From: Leeuwenhoekiella marinoflava DSM 3653
Lineage (GTDB): Bacteria; Bacteroidota; Bacteroidia; Flavobacteriales; Flavobacteriaceae
DNA length: 64,000 bases
Assembly: GCF_900129005.1 (NCBI RefSeq)
Contig: NZ_FQUN01000025.1
Span: 1-64,000, forward strand
Reading direction: 5' to 3'
Numbering within the stretch: the stretch's first letter is position 1; the number at the start of each line of letters is the position of its first letter. A program made the position numbers and the translations under genes. The notes below the pieces were generated by a model. It ran no database searches, was not told the DNA's origin, and saw only the letters and a program-made list of their open reading frames with translations. Below, piece after piece: positions 8,788 to 17,020 of the stretch.

Positions 8788-9936
8788 TTATTTGATATGA
8801 AAAAAAGACTTGATAAACTCTTTCTTAGGAAGGCTCCAGATGATTTGAAAGTCCTCTTTAAGACTACTCGTTCCGTCTAAAAACCGAAATATTTTAGCGA
8901 TATCATTTTTCTGAAACATGTGCGTAAATAAGGCAGCGCCCTGCTCATTGTTACGGTATAGGACGTCCAGAAAAAGCTTGTCGTACCAGCGGTAGCGATC
9001 GTTGATGTTGAATTTACGCAGGTCGGTTTCTCGTTTTAAAAAATCGATGAGTTCTGTTGTACGTTTTAGCGTATAAGTAAAGGTATACCCTGTGCTTCCA
9101 CGCGTCCAGCCACCGGCCGTACCAATGTGCATTAGATTTGTTGAATTGTGTTGTTCAAAGGAGTAGGCGGTCATCGGGATGCAGCCTTGCTCCGTTGCGG
9201 TAACTTCGTATTCAGAAGCGCCCAAAGCTTCCATATAGTCTTTAATAGCAGCTTCATACTCCGCTTTGGGTAAGAGTTTTTCAGAGAATAGCGTGTATTC
9301 TACCAATGCTTTATTTACCGCTGTTGGTAAGACATACATAAAACGGGTATTTCCGCTTTGCGGAATACTAAAATCCATAAATGTTGCCACCTCAGGATTA
9401 AAAACCGACTCTTGCGTGCGCACTTCCCAACCGATAAAATGCTGCTGCAAAACCGGGAATTGTGTTTGATTTTTTAGCCGTTCCGGCGGAAGAATACTGC
9501 TGAATACTTGGGTCGCCGTATAGGTTTTTTGTGAAGTGGTGACTTCGACTCCGCTTTCTGTTTCCGTCAGGTTTTGGAATGCTTCCGTTTTAAAAGTAAC
9601 TTGCTTGGAAGCCGAAAGTATTTTAAAAACGGACTCGTAAAAATCGAAGCCTTCTATTCTGTTGTAGCTGTAATTTTTAAGCGGAATTTCAACCTTAACG
9701 TTTTCGCCTTTAAACAAAATCGATTCCCATTTTTTAGAAATAATCGCATCCCAATCCTGCGTGTTTTCGCTCCAAAAACACCAGGTACGGTCGTTGGTGT
9801 TCTTTTCGCTTTTATCCAGAATTAAAATAGACTTATCCTTAAAGTAGGGATCACTAACGAGTGCTTTGGCCAGCATCAATCCCGAGAGGCCGGCGCCTAG
9901 TATGATATAATCGTAGTCTAAAGACGTGTTTTGCAT
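8788..9936 (-). CDS. crtY: Lycopene cyclase family protein (CrtY type)
   Basis: A 382-residue FAD/NAD(P)-binding protein of the bacterial lycopene beta-cyclase family, which closes the ends of lycopene to give beta-carotene. The dinucleotide-binding motif GAGLSG is at residues 14-19, and the family motif DRTWCFW is at 49-55. A later FMYVLPT segment and GTAGGWTRGSTGYTF (a conserved cyclase region) support the call. In yellow-orange Flavobacteriaceae this enzyme leads to zeaxanthin-type pigments. No other carotenoid gene is present in the window, so this one stands apart from crtBI. It follows a thioredoxin-like gene by 50 bp on the same strand and may be transcribed with it. Confidence 0.92.
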   Translation of the reverse strand: MQNTSLDYDYIILGAGLSGLMLAKALVSDPYFKDKSILILDKSEKNTNDRTWCFWSENTQDWDAIISKKWESILFKGENVKVEIPLKNYSYNRIEGFDFYESVFKILSASKQVTFKTEAFQNLTETESGVEVTTSQKTYTATQVFSSILPPERLKNQTQFPVLQQHFIGWEVRTQESVFNPEVATFMDFSIPQSGNTRFMYVLPTAVNKALVEYTLFSEKLLPKAEYEAAIKDYMEALGASEYEVTATEQGCIPMTAYSFEQHNSTNLMHIGTAGGWTRGSTGYTFTYTLKRTTELIDFLKRETDLRKFNINDRYRWYDKLFLDVLYRNNEQGAALFTHMFQKNDIAKIFRFLDGTSSLKEDFQIIWSLPKKEFIKSFFHIK

Positions 9937-9986
9937 AGCGGTTTAAAGCTAGAACTTATTCAACGATACCGCAAAACCAAAGGTGT

Positions 9987-10454
9987 TTATTGTTCCAAAA
10001 TTTTTAAGAGCTCAGAAGAAGTATAGTACTCAAAAACACGCTGTTTTAGTGCAAATTGTTCATCAAAAAAAACGGTTACCGGCAGGGAAAAGGATTTTTC
10101 AGATCGGGAGCCTAAAAGCAAAGCCAAGTCGTGAACGCCGTTGCGTTTGGTTAATGCCTGCCGGTTTGTAAAGGTTTGCCCGTCAAACCGAATGGTGTCT
10201 GTCGTTTCGGCGTCCATACGAACGGCGTAATATTCGGCATTAATTTTTTTGATCACTTCGGGTTTTGTAAACACGACGCGGTCTATTTTTTTACAATAGG
10301 CACACCAGTCTGCATGGAAAAACACGAGTGTCTTTTTAGGCTTTTCATTGAATGCCGCTTCCAGTTGCTCCCAGCTCAGCCAGTTGATTTGTTCCCGGTC
10401 CTGAGCTGCAAGGCTTCCGCAAGTAAGAAAGAGAAATAGGAGTGTTTTTTTCAT
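9987..10454 (-). CDS. Secreted thioredoxin-fold protein
   Basis: A 155-residue protein with a signal peptide (cut after about residue 17, SLAAQ) and a thioredoxin-like domain of the DsbD-gamma/SoxW kind. The redox site is WCAYC with C51 and C54, in the segment VFFHADWCAYCKKID. The cis-proline region is PVTVFFD. It would act in the periplasm to reduce or oxidise partner proteins. It lies 53 bp behind the TonB receptor gene on the same strand and may be its operon partner; if so, a role with metal uptake or thiol maintenance is possible but unproven. Confidence 0.85.
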   Translation of the reverse strand: MKKTLLFLFLTCGSLAAQDREQINWLSWEQLEAAFNEKPKKTLVFFHADWCAYCKKIDRVVFTKPEVIKKINAEYYAVRMDAETTDTIRFDGQTFTNRQALTKRNGVHDLALLLGSRSEKSFSLPVTVFFDEQFALKQRVFEYYTSSELLKILEQ

Positions 10455-10507
10455 AGTAATCCATTTTAGCCCGTGAAGCCCGCATTTTTTGCCGGTGCGG
10501 CTCGCAC

Positions 10508-12868
10508 CTAGAAGTCGCCGAAGCGAATTCCGAAGAAAAACGAGCGCGGACGATTGGGTCCGTAGATGTAATCAGAATCCCGTAAAGCCCCCAAATCAAA
10601 ATCTTGCTGATAACTGTCAAATAGATTCTGAACCCCACCGCTAAACTCCACGTGAAGGTGTTCATCCAGATCCAGATGATAGGTAAGTTTTGCAGTCACA
10701 TCCATAAAATCAGGAGTTTCTTCAAGTTTCATAAAACCCGTATCACTAATTACGTGTGGAGCAAGCATTGTTCCCGTATAGCTTCCGGTAAGATCCACGT
10801 TAAAAGACTCACTTACCGCCCAATTGGTATTGAAAAAGCCATACACATTCGGAGAGCGTACAAACTGATTGGTCACCACATCGGTTTCCGAAGGATTCGT
10901 GCCATCGGCTTCAAAAAGAAGCTGATCTTCGTCATAAATAGAACGTTGATACGTGATTCCTGCCTGAAATAATAAGGCTTTACTTGGCGAAAGGTTGAAC
11001 TCAATATTGGTCCCGGCAACGTAAGCGCCGCTACCGTTTCGGGATTCTTCAAGAATAGAACCATTCGGTAAAGAAGTACCTGTACTCACCAACGTAAACG
11101 GATTCTCGAGTGTGGTATAAAAACCTTCTACAAGCAAACTGGTTTGTATTTTATTAAATTCCTTGCTGTAATTTAGGGAGGCGGTATAAGCGTTAGAAAA
11201 CTCACTTTCTAAATCGTCAGAGAGAATCACAAACCGTTGCTCGCCGCCTACAGAACTGATGTGTAAATCTTCATTAAAAGCCTGCGGAGCTCTAAATCCG
11301 CGAGCGTAACCACCCCGGAACTGCAAGTCTTCTGTAAAATTATACAGCAATGTCAACCGCGGACTCAAAACTGTTTGCGTGACGTCTGAAGTTCTGTTGA
11401 TATCTTGTATCTGGTAAAAACCATCTACGTCGATGTGATCGAGACGAGCTCCTATCAGTGCTGTAAAACGTTCTAAAGGTTTCCATTCGTATTGGCTATA
11501 TAGCCCAAAGCTATTCACGTTTTGATCTACGATGCGGTTGTAACCGGGAATGGCATCTTCGGTATCGTTCAATTGGTACTCAAATCCTGAAGTAAGCACA
11601 TCGTTATTCTTAAAATTCCGCGTGAATTTCACTCCGGAAACAAAAGCCAGATCTGTTGTTTTTCCAAAGGCATTATTGGCTGCAGTTGAGTCGGAACGGG
11701 TGCGTCCACCGCCTAAACCGCCGTAATAACTATCGCGATCGGTATGTTGCACCGAAGCATACGCGGTTAAATTATTGGTTCGATCGTCGTTGAATAAATC
11801 ATAATCGACACCTGTGAAGATGGTGTTGTGGTCCAGTTCTTCGGTGATGTCTGTAAACTGCGGAGCGAGGTCAATACGATCCCCGCCGCGACGGTATTCT
11901 TTAATCGCAGTAAAGTCAAAGCCTAATTTACTGTTGTCGTTAGGGCGATAAAATGCTTTAGCACCTAGTGAATTGTTAGTCAGTTTTGTGATTTCGCTAA
12001 AACCATCATCATTAGCATCATAAGCATCGCGGTTGCGGTACATACCGTAAAGCGTTACACCCGTGCTGAGATCTTCACTCACAATAGATGCGTTAAGATT
12101 AAGGCTTCGGTCGAGGGTTGTCCCGTCAATAAGTCCCAGATTGCTGTTTACTTCCCAGCTGTTAGTTACCGGTTCTTTGGTGATGATGTTGATGGTTCCT
12201 GCAATGGCGCTGGAGCCAAAAAGCGCAGAGCCACCACTACGCACCACTTCAACACGGTCTATGATGCTTACCGGTATTTGCTCCAGCCCGTAAACGCCGT
12301 TGAGCGCACTAAAAACCGGCCGGCTATTGAGCAAGACCTGCGTATACTGCCCGCCGAGTCCGTTGAGGCGTACCTGTGTAAATCCACAATTCTGGCAGTT
12401 GGTTTCTACCCGAACTCCGGGCTGGTAGTTGAGTCCGTCTGCTAAGGAAATAGATTGCGTCGCCTTAAAAAGCTTCGGACTCAAAACATTGACGATTACC
12501 GGGGATTTCTTTTTACTAAGCCGATTTCGGGTGGCGCTTACTACCACTTCTTCAAGACCCAGAAGATCAGGTTTTAGTGTAAAATTTAAAGGAGTATTCT
12601 GGTATTCAGAAGGAATTAGTGTTTTCCGAAGTGTTTTAAATCCTATTGCCTGAATGATTAATTCAACGGGTTTATTGGGTAAGTCCAGCTCGAAATTTCC
12701 TTCCCTGTTTGCTGAAAATCCGGAGCTCGTGTTGTTAATCAGGATGTTTGCAAACGGTATTGGATTGTCTCCGTCAGAGACCTGTCCTGTTATTTTAAAG
12801 CTTTCCTGAGCAAATACACTCATAGATAACCCTAAAACAAGTATTATAAAAGCGTATTTAGTAGACAT
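10508..12868 (-). CDS. TonB-dependent outer-membrane receptor, probably for metal uptake
   Basis: A 786-residue TonB receptor. A signal peptide is followed by a CarboxypepD_reg-like domain (about 22-105, KITGQVSDGDNPIPFANI), then the plug (about 115-235) with EQIPVSIIDRVEVVRSGG and SALFGSSAIAGTINIITK, and a 22-strand barrel that ends in FFFGIRFGDF with an aromatic last residue. Two Cys sit close together in the plug (NCQNCG). The gene is divergent from a DtxR-family regulator followed by Nramp and ZIP transporters, and its -7 box lies inside the shared palindrome. That makes iron or manganese (free or chelated) the likeliest cargo, rather than a glycan. Siderophore type or metal cannot be read from sequence. 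Confidence 0.88.
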   Translation of the reverse strand: MSTKYAFIILVLGLSMSVFAQESFKITGQVSDGDNPIPFANILINNTSSGFSANREGNFELDLPNKPVELIIQAIGFKTLRKTLIPSEYQNTPLNFTLKPDLLGLEEVVVSATRNRLSKKKSPVIVNVLSPKLFKATQSISLADGLNYQPGVRVETNCQNCGFTQVRLNGLGGQYTQVLLNSRPVFSALNGVYGLEQIPVSIIDRVEVVRSGGSALFGSSAIAGTINIITKEPVTNSWEVNSNLGLIDGTTLDRSLNLNASIVSEDLSTGVTLYGMYRNRDAYDANDDGFSEITKLTNNSLGAKAFYRPNDNSKLGFDFTAIKEYRRGGDRIDLAPQFTDITEELDHNTIFTGVDYDLFNDDRTNNLTAYASVQHTDRDSYYGGLGGGRTRSDSTAANNAFGKTTDLAFVSGVKFTRNFKNNDVLTSGFEYQLNDTEDAIPGYNRIVDQNVNSFGLYSQYEWKPLERFTALIGARLDHIDVDGFYQIQDINRTSDVTQTVLSPRLTLLYNFTEDLQFRGGYARGFRAPQAFNEDLHISSVGGEQRFVILSDDLESEFSNAYTASLNYSKEFNKIQTSLLVEGFYTTLENPFTLVSTGTSLPNGSILEESRNGSGAYVAGTNIEFNLSPSKALLFQAGITYQRSIYDEDQLLFEADGTNPSETDVVTNQFVRSPNVYGFFNTNWAVSESFNVDLTGSYTGTMLAPHVISDTGFMKLEETPDFMDVTAKLTYHLDLDEHLHVEFSGGVQNLFDSYQQDFDLGALRDSDYIYGPNRPRSFFFGIRFGDF

Positions 12869-12891
12869 GTATGGATTATTTAAAATAAAGT

Positions 12892-12907
12892 TTAGGCAAA
12901 CCTAAAA
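12892..12907. promoter_or_regulatory. Perfect palindromic operator in the divergent TonB receptor / dtxR-like intergenic region
   Basis: TTTAGG-CAAA-CCTAAA is a perfect 16-bp palindrome, similar in core (TTAGG...CCTAA) to boxes of DtxR/IdeR-type regulators. On the minus strand it contains TAGGTTTG (12898-12905), an exact TAnnTTTG -7 element placed 30 bp before the receptor gene. On the plus strand it lies in the -33 area of the regulator gene's promoter. It is thus in the right place for the adjacent regulator to repress both directions. Confidence 0.75.
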
Positions 12908-12910
12908 AAT

Positions 12911-12927
12911 ATATTTGATATATTTGG
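12911..12927 (+). promoter_or_regulatory. Two overlapping -7 elements of the dtxR-like operon
   Basis: TATATTTG occurs at 12911-12918 and again at 12920-12927; both fit TAnnTTTG. The second would give a start site about 25 bp before the ATG at 12958. Confidence 0.6.
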
Positions 12928-12957
12928 TGTATTATTGTGGTATAATTAAATAACAGC

Positions 12958-13608
12958 ATGACGTTATCTGAAGAGAACTACTTAAAATCCATTTATTCGC
13001 TGCAGCGAGAGCACGGTAAAGGAGTTAGTACTAATGTATTGTCTAAGTATTTAGGAGCTAAGCCTGCTTCGGCTACGGAAATGATTAAAAAACTAGATGA
13101 GAAAGGTTTGGTGCGTTATCAGCCTTACCAAGGAGTTTTATTGAATGAATCCGGTGAGATTTCGGCATTAAAAATCATTAGAAAACATCGCTTGTGGGAA
13201 ACTTTTTTGGCACAGAAGCTCGATTTTAGCTGGGATGAGATTCACGATGTGGCTGAGCAATTAGAGCATATAAAATCTGATAAATTGATACATGAACTGG
13301 ATCGATTTTTAGGCTATCCCAAGCACGATCCGCACGGAGACCCTATTCCTGATGAGCACGGTCATGTTGTAAAAATGGAGAAGAAACGGGTTTCTCAATT
13401 ACAACCCGGTGATACAGGGACTTGTATTGGGGTTAACGATACCTCGTCTTCTTTTCTTCAGTTTTTAGAACAGCAAAACATCATATTAGGTAGCGTGATA
13501 CAGATTATAAATTTCCAGGATTTTGATAAAAGTATGACGGTGCGTATTGAAGACCGGGAGCTGATTTTATCTCAGATTGCCACAGAGAATATTTATGTGC
13601 GTATCTAA
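12958..13608 (+). CDS. DtxR-family metal-dependent transcriptional regulator
   Basis: A 216-residue repressor of the DtxR/MntR/IdeR family. It has an N-terminal winged helix-turn-helix (LSEENYLKSIYSLQ, then SATEMIKKLDEKGLVRYQPY), a dimerisation and metal-binding domain with KIIRKHRLWETFL, LEHIKSD and HDPHGDPIP (metal ligands expected among these His, Glu and Asp), and a C-terminal SH3/FeoA-like domain from about residue 145 (VSQLQPGDTGTCIGVND). In the metal-bound state such proteins repress uptake genes. It is first in an operon with Nramp and ZIP transporters and shares a palindromic operator with the divergent TonB receptor, so it very likely controls all of these. Mn(II) and Fe(II) are both possible effectors. 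Confidence 0.92.
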   Translation: MTLSEENYLKSIYSLQREHGKGVSTNVLSKYLGAKPASATEMIKKLDEKGLVRYQPYQGVLLNESGEISALKIIRKHRLWETFLAQKLDFSWDEIHDVAEQLEHIKSDKLIHELDRFLGYPKHDPHGDPIPDEHGHVVKMEKKRVSQLQPGDTGTCIGVNDTSSSFLQFLEQQNIILGSVIQIINFQDFDKSMTVRIEDRELILSQIATENIYVRI

Positions 13609-13625
13609 TTGAAAAAGTTTGCTTG

Positions 13626-15506
13626 ATGAAAACCAATTCTGCAAATAAATCACTCGAGGAAGTTCACGGGTCTGTAGCTACGGCAACCGGCAAAAAAGGG
13701 TGGAAGCGTATCTTAGCTTTCTTAGGACCTGCGTATCTCGTGAGTGTGGGATATATGGATCCGGGTAACTGGGCGACAGATATTGCCGGCGGTAGTCAGT
13801 TTGGGTATTCATTACTTTGGGTGTTGCTAATGTCAAATATTATGGCATTATTGCTGCAGAGTTTATGTTCTAGATTAGGTATTGTGCGTGGCGTTGATCT
13901 GGCGCAAGCTTCACGAGAAACTTATCCTCAATTTGTAAATTTTGTGCTTTGGGTTTTAGCCGAAATTGCTATCGCTGCTTGTGATCTCGCCGAAGTAATC
14001 GGAATGGCGATAGGACTTAATTTGCTTTTTGGTCTGCCTATTTTTTGGGGAGTTTGTATCACGGTTTTAGACAGTTTTATTTTGCTTTTTCTCATCAATA
14101 AGGGAATTAGAAAAATGGAAGCGTTTATCGTTTCGCTCATATTCATCATAGGTTTATCGTTTTTTTTGGAAATGTTTTTTGCTAAACCTGACCTGGCTGA
14201 AGTTGCAGCAGGATTAGTACCTAGTATACCTAATAATGCAGCTTTGTATATCGCTATAGGGATTATAGGAGCTACGGTGATGCCGCATAATTTGTATTTG
14301 CATTCCTCATTAGTACAGACCCGAAAAATCACACACACCAAAAAGGGAATACGGCGCGCTTTAAAATTCAATTTTATAGATTCTGCGATCGCACTCAATC
14401 TTGCTTTTTTTGTAAATGCGGCAATTCTGATTCTGGCGGCTTCGGTTTTTTATAAGAACGGTTTGTATGAGGTTGCAGATATTAATGATGCACACGAATT
14501 ACTCCATGGACTTTTAGGAACACAGTGGGCACCTATTTTGTTTGCTGTGGCACTTATTGCGGCCGGTCAAAGCAGTACGCTAACCGGAACTCTTGCCGGC
14601 CAGATTGTGATGGAAGGTTATCTCAATTTACGTATACAACCTTGGGTTAGACGTCTCGCAACCCGACTGATTGCAATCGTGCCGGCATTGATTACTGTAG
14701 CATATTATGGAGAACATGGCTTGGGAGAATTACTGGTGTTGAGTCAGGTAGTGCTTAGTTTACAATTGGGTTTTGCGATGATTCCGCTTATTCATTTTGT
14801 GAGTGATAAAAAGAAGATGAAAGGCTACGCCATAAAATGGCCTATGCGCATCGCATCGTGGCTGATTACGATTGTGATTGTAGCACTTAATGCACAACTG
14901 GTTATAGATGAAGTTTCAAAGTTTATGTCCGAAGTAGCAAATCCGGTGTATATCTGGATTAGTGTAGTGCCTTTGATCGCAGGTGCTGGTATTTTACTTA
15001 TTTATATCTCGGTTCATCCTGTTTTACTGAAGCGTAAAGAATTCAATAAATCGCATACGCCACATATTCAAATTGATTTATCTGAATTGGAAACGCTAAA
15101 GCGCTATAAGAATATAGCAATCGCCCTAGATTTTTCTTCCGCAGATCGAAAAAGTATTGCTTCTGCTGTTCAACTGGGTAAAACCGAAGCGCAATACACC
15201 CTTATACATAGTGTAGAATCTCCGGGGGCACTTGTTTATGGGAGCTCTATAAACGATCTTGAGACCGAAAGTGATCAAGCTTTGTTAGAAGTTTATGCTT
15301 CTCAAATGCGTGAGCAGGGCTATGAAGTGATGACTCAATTGGGTTACGGCTCACCTAAGAAAAGCCTTCCTAAGATAATAAATGAAGGAAATTATGATCT
15401 GCTCATATTGGGAGCTCACGGTCATACTTTTTTCAAAGATCTAATTTTTGGAACCACTGTAGATAGTGTTAGACATAAAGTAACCATACCTGTATTTATA
15501 GCTTAA
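13626..15506 (+). CDS. mntH: Nramp-family divalent metal transporter with C-terminal UspA domain
   Basis: A 626-residue fusion, starting at the ATG 13626 rather than the in-frame TTG one codon earlier. Residues about 25-470 are an Nramp (MntH) proton-coupled Mn(II)/Fe(II) importer with the metal-site motifs DPGN (D45-N48, helix 1) and MPHN (M219-N222, helix 6). From about residue 493 a universal-stress-protein domain follows; its nucleotide motif G-x2-G-x9-G-T is complete at residues 596-610 (GAHGHTFFKDLIFGT). The cytosolic UspA part may make transport respond to ATP or stress. The gene lies 17 bp behind the DtxR-type regulator and 11 bp before a ZIP transporter, so all three form a metal-homeostasis operon. 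Confidence 0.93.
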   Translation: MKTNSANKSLEEVHGSVATATGKKGWKRILAFLGPAYLVSVGYMDPGNWATDIAGGSQFGYSLLWVLLMSNIMALLLQSLCSRLGIVRGVDLAQASRETYPQFVNFVLWVLAEIAIAACDLAEVIGMAIGLNLLFGLPIFWGVCITVLDSFILLFLINKGIRKMEAFIVSLIFIIGLSFFLEMFFAKPDLAEVAAGLVPSIPNNAALYIAIGIIGATVMPHNLYLHSSLVQTRKITHTKKGIRRALKFNFIDSAIALNLAFFVNAAILILAASVFYKNGLYEVADINDAHELLHGLLGTQWAPILFAVALIAAGQSSTLTGTLAGQIVMEGYLNLRIQPWVRRLATRLIAIVPALITVAYYGEHGLGELLVLSQVVLSLQLGFAMIPLIHFVSDKKKMKGYAIKWPMRIASWLITIVIVALNAQLVIDEVSKFMSEVANPVYIWISVVPLIAGAGILLIYISVHPVLLKRKEFNKSHTPHIQIDLSELETLKRYKNIAIALDFSSADRKSIASAVQLGKTEAQYTLIHSVESPGALVYGSSINDLETESDQALLEVYASQMREQGYEVMTQLGYGSPKKSLPKIINEGNYDLLILGAHGHTFFKDLIFGTTVDSVRHKVTIPVFIA

Positions 15507-15517
15507 ACATATAATTT

Positions 15518-16339
15518 ATGAATGATATTATTGACTATTTTGAAAAGTTAGACCCGGTAATGGGTGCATTTCTAGCCACTTTATTTACCTGGGGTGTAAC
15601 AGCCTTAGGGGCTGCGTTGGTTTTTTTCTTTAAAGGAATGAATCGTAAAGTCTTTGATGCGATGCTGGGTTTTGCCGGTGGAGTTATGGTTGCTGCTAGT
15701 TTCTGGAGTTTACTAGCTCCCGGTATCGAAATGAGTCCGGGAGAAGGATTTCAAAAAGTAATTCCGGCAGCAATAGGTTTTGCCCTAGGAGCTGCATTTT
15801 TGTTTGGTTTAGACAAAGTTTTGCCTCATCTACACGTCAATTTTAAAGAGGAAGATAAAGAAGGGGTGCGTAGCCCGTGGCATAAATCGGTATTATTGAC
15901 CTTAGCAATCACGTTGCACAACATCCCTGAAGGCTTAGCGGTAGGTGTTTTATTTGGTGGAGTTGCCGCCGGTTTTGATGGAGCGACTATAGGTGGTGCC
16001 GTTGCACTGGCGATAGGTATTGGTTTACAAAATTTTCCGGAGGGTTTTGCGGTAGCAATGCCGTTGCGCAGACAAGGTTTTAGCCGTTGGAAAAGTTTTC
16101 ATTACGGTCAGCTTTCAGCCATTGTAGAACCAGTAGCTGCGGTAATTGGCGCGTATGCGGTAATGACTTTTCAACCTATTTTACCGTATGCTTTAGCTTT
16201 TGCTGCAGGTGCGATGATCTTTGTGGTTGTTGAAGAAGTAGTACCCGAATCGCAACAAGGCAAGAATACAGATATTGCTACGATGGGCTTTATAGGTGGA
16301 TTTATCCTCATGATGACGCTTGACGTTGGTCTGGGGTAA
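15518..16339 (+). CDS. ZIP family metal transporter
   Basis: A 273-residue inner-membrane protein of the ZIP/GufA type with eight predicted helices. The metal path motifs are HNIPEGLAVGV (helix 4) and LQNFPEGFAVAMPL (helix 5), and a further acidic motif VVVEEVVPE in helix 6. The cytoplasmic loop has a short HLHVNFKEEDKEG segment instead of a long His-rich stretch. ZIP proteins move Zn(II), Fe(II) or Mn(II) towards the cytoplasm; some bacterial GufA-like members may work otherwise. It is third in the operon with the DtxR-type regulator and the Nramp transporter, which supports Mn or Fe as a likely cargo. Confidence 0.9.
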   Translation: MNDIIDYFEKLDPVMGAFLATLFTWGVTALGAALVFFFKGMNRKVFDAMLGFAGGVMVAASFWSLLAPGIEMSPGEGFQKVIPAAIGFALGAAFLFGLDKVLPHLHVNFKEEDKEGVRSPWHKSVLLTLAITLHNIPEGLAVGVLFGGVAAGFDGATIGGAVALAIGIGLQNFPEGFAVAMPLRRQGFSRWKSFHYGQLSAIVEPVAAVIGAYAVMTFQPILPYALAFAAGAMIFVVVEEVVPESQQGKNTDIATMGFIGGFILMMTLDVGLG

Positions 16340-16374
16340 GCGTTTGCAACATTTTATATTATACAAGTCTTTAT

Positions 16375-16830
16375 ATGAGAACGCGTAACTTACTTAGTAT
16401 GAAATCACTTCTAGTTCTCTTTTTATTGATTTTAAGCATTTCGGTGTATGGCCAAAATAATTCTACACCCGGAGACAGTACCGCGGTAACAGAACCTGTA
16501 GCTGTACCTCAGCTAGTGATTAAAGTACCATTTGGAAAGCGAGTTGCTTTTGGTGACGTTGAGCTTGAAATAAATGAAATCATTGATTCTCGTTGCCCTA
16601 AAAATGTGACTTGTGTATGGGCCGGTGAAGTTATCGTTAAAGCTTCCATTTATATAGACGGAAAATTTATTGAAGAGCGCACACTTAATTTAGATGCTAA
16701 TAACAGTGCTTTTTTAAGTTCTGAAAAAGAAGAAATGTTTAAATATTCTGTTTTGCCCTACCCGGATGTAACCAAAGATAAAATCAAACAGGAAGATTAT
16801 GTATTGAATGTGGTTTGCAATCAGTTTTAA
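16375..16830 (+). CDS. Secreted protein of unknown function, two Cys
   Basis: A protein of up to 151 residues that I do not assign to a named family. The first ATG is 16375, but a second ATG at 16399 opens a cleaner signal peptide (MKSLLVLFLLILSISVYGQ) and is the more likely start, leaving 143 residues. The mature part is a small beta-rich domain with KVPFGKRVAFGDVELEINEI, then a Cys pair in SRCPKNVTCVWAGEV and a final Cys near the end. The phrase RCPxxxxCVWAGE is often seen in small secreted flavobacterial proteins. It lies 35 bp behind the ZIP gene on the same strand and could belong to the metal operon. Confidence 0.7.
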   Translation: MRTRNLLSMKSLLVLFLLILSISVYGQNNSTPGDSTAVTEPVAVPQLVIKVPFGKRVAFGDVELEINEIIDSRCPKNVTCVWAGEVIVKASIYIDGKFIEERTLNLDANNSAFLSSEKEEMFKYSVLPYPDVTKDKIKQEDYVLNVVCNQF

Positions 16831-16831
16831 A

Positions 16832-16972
16832 TTAATGACACCCACAATTGTCGCTTCCGCAGGATTTATCATTAGATTTCCCGCTTAAGAAGGCAGGTTT
16901 CCAGATGTATTTGGTAACCAAATATCCTACAGCGATTAAAAAAATAAACAGTACTAATATATTCTGTATCAT
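16832..16972 (-). CDS. FeoB-associated Cys-rich membrane protein
   Basis: A 46-residue protein. One membrane helix (NILVLFIFLIAVGYLVTKYI) is followed by a short tail with Cys in CGSDNCGCH at the very end. This layout, a single helix plus a Cys cluster just downstream of feoB, is that of the FeoB-associated Cys-rich family, thought to help Fe(II) transport or to stabilise the FeoB pore. It starts with ATG at 16972, 48 bp behind the feoB stop, and ends 1 bp from the stop of the convergent secreted-protein gene. It completes a feoA-feoB-small protein operon. Confidence 0.88.
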   Translation of the reverse strand: MIQNILVLFIFLIAVGYLVTKYIWKPAFLSGKSNDKSCGSDNCGCH

Positions 16973-17020
16973 AATCGTATTTTTAAAATTCACTTCCGCG
17001 AAAGCGTAACAAATATGCTT

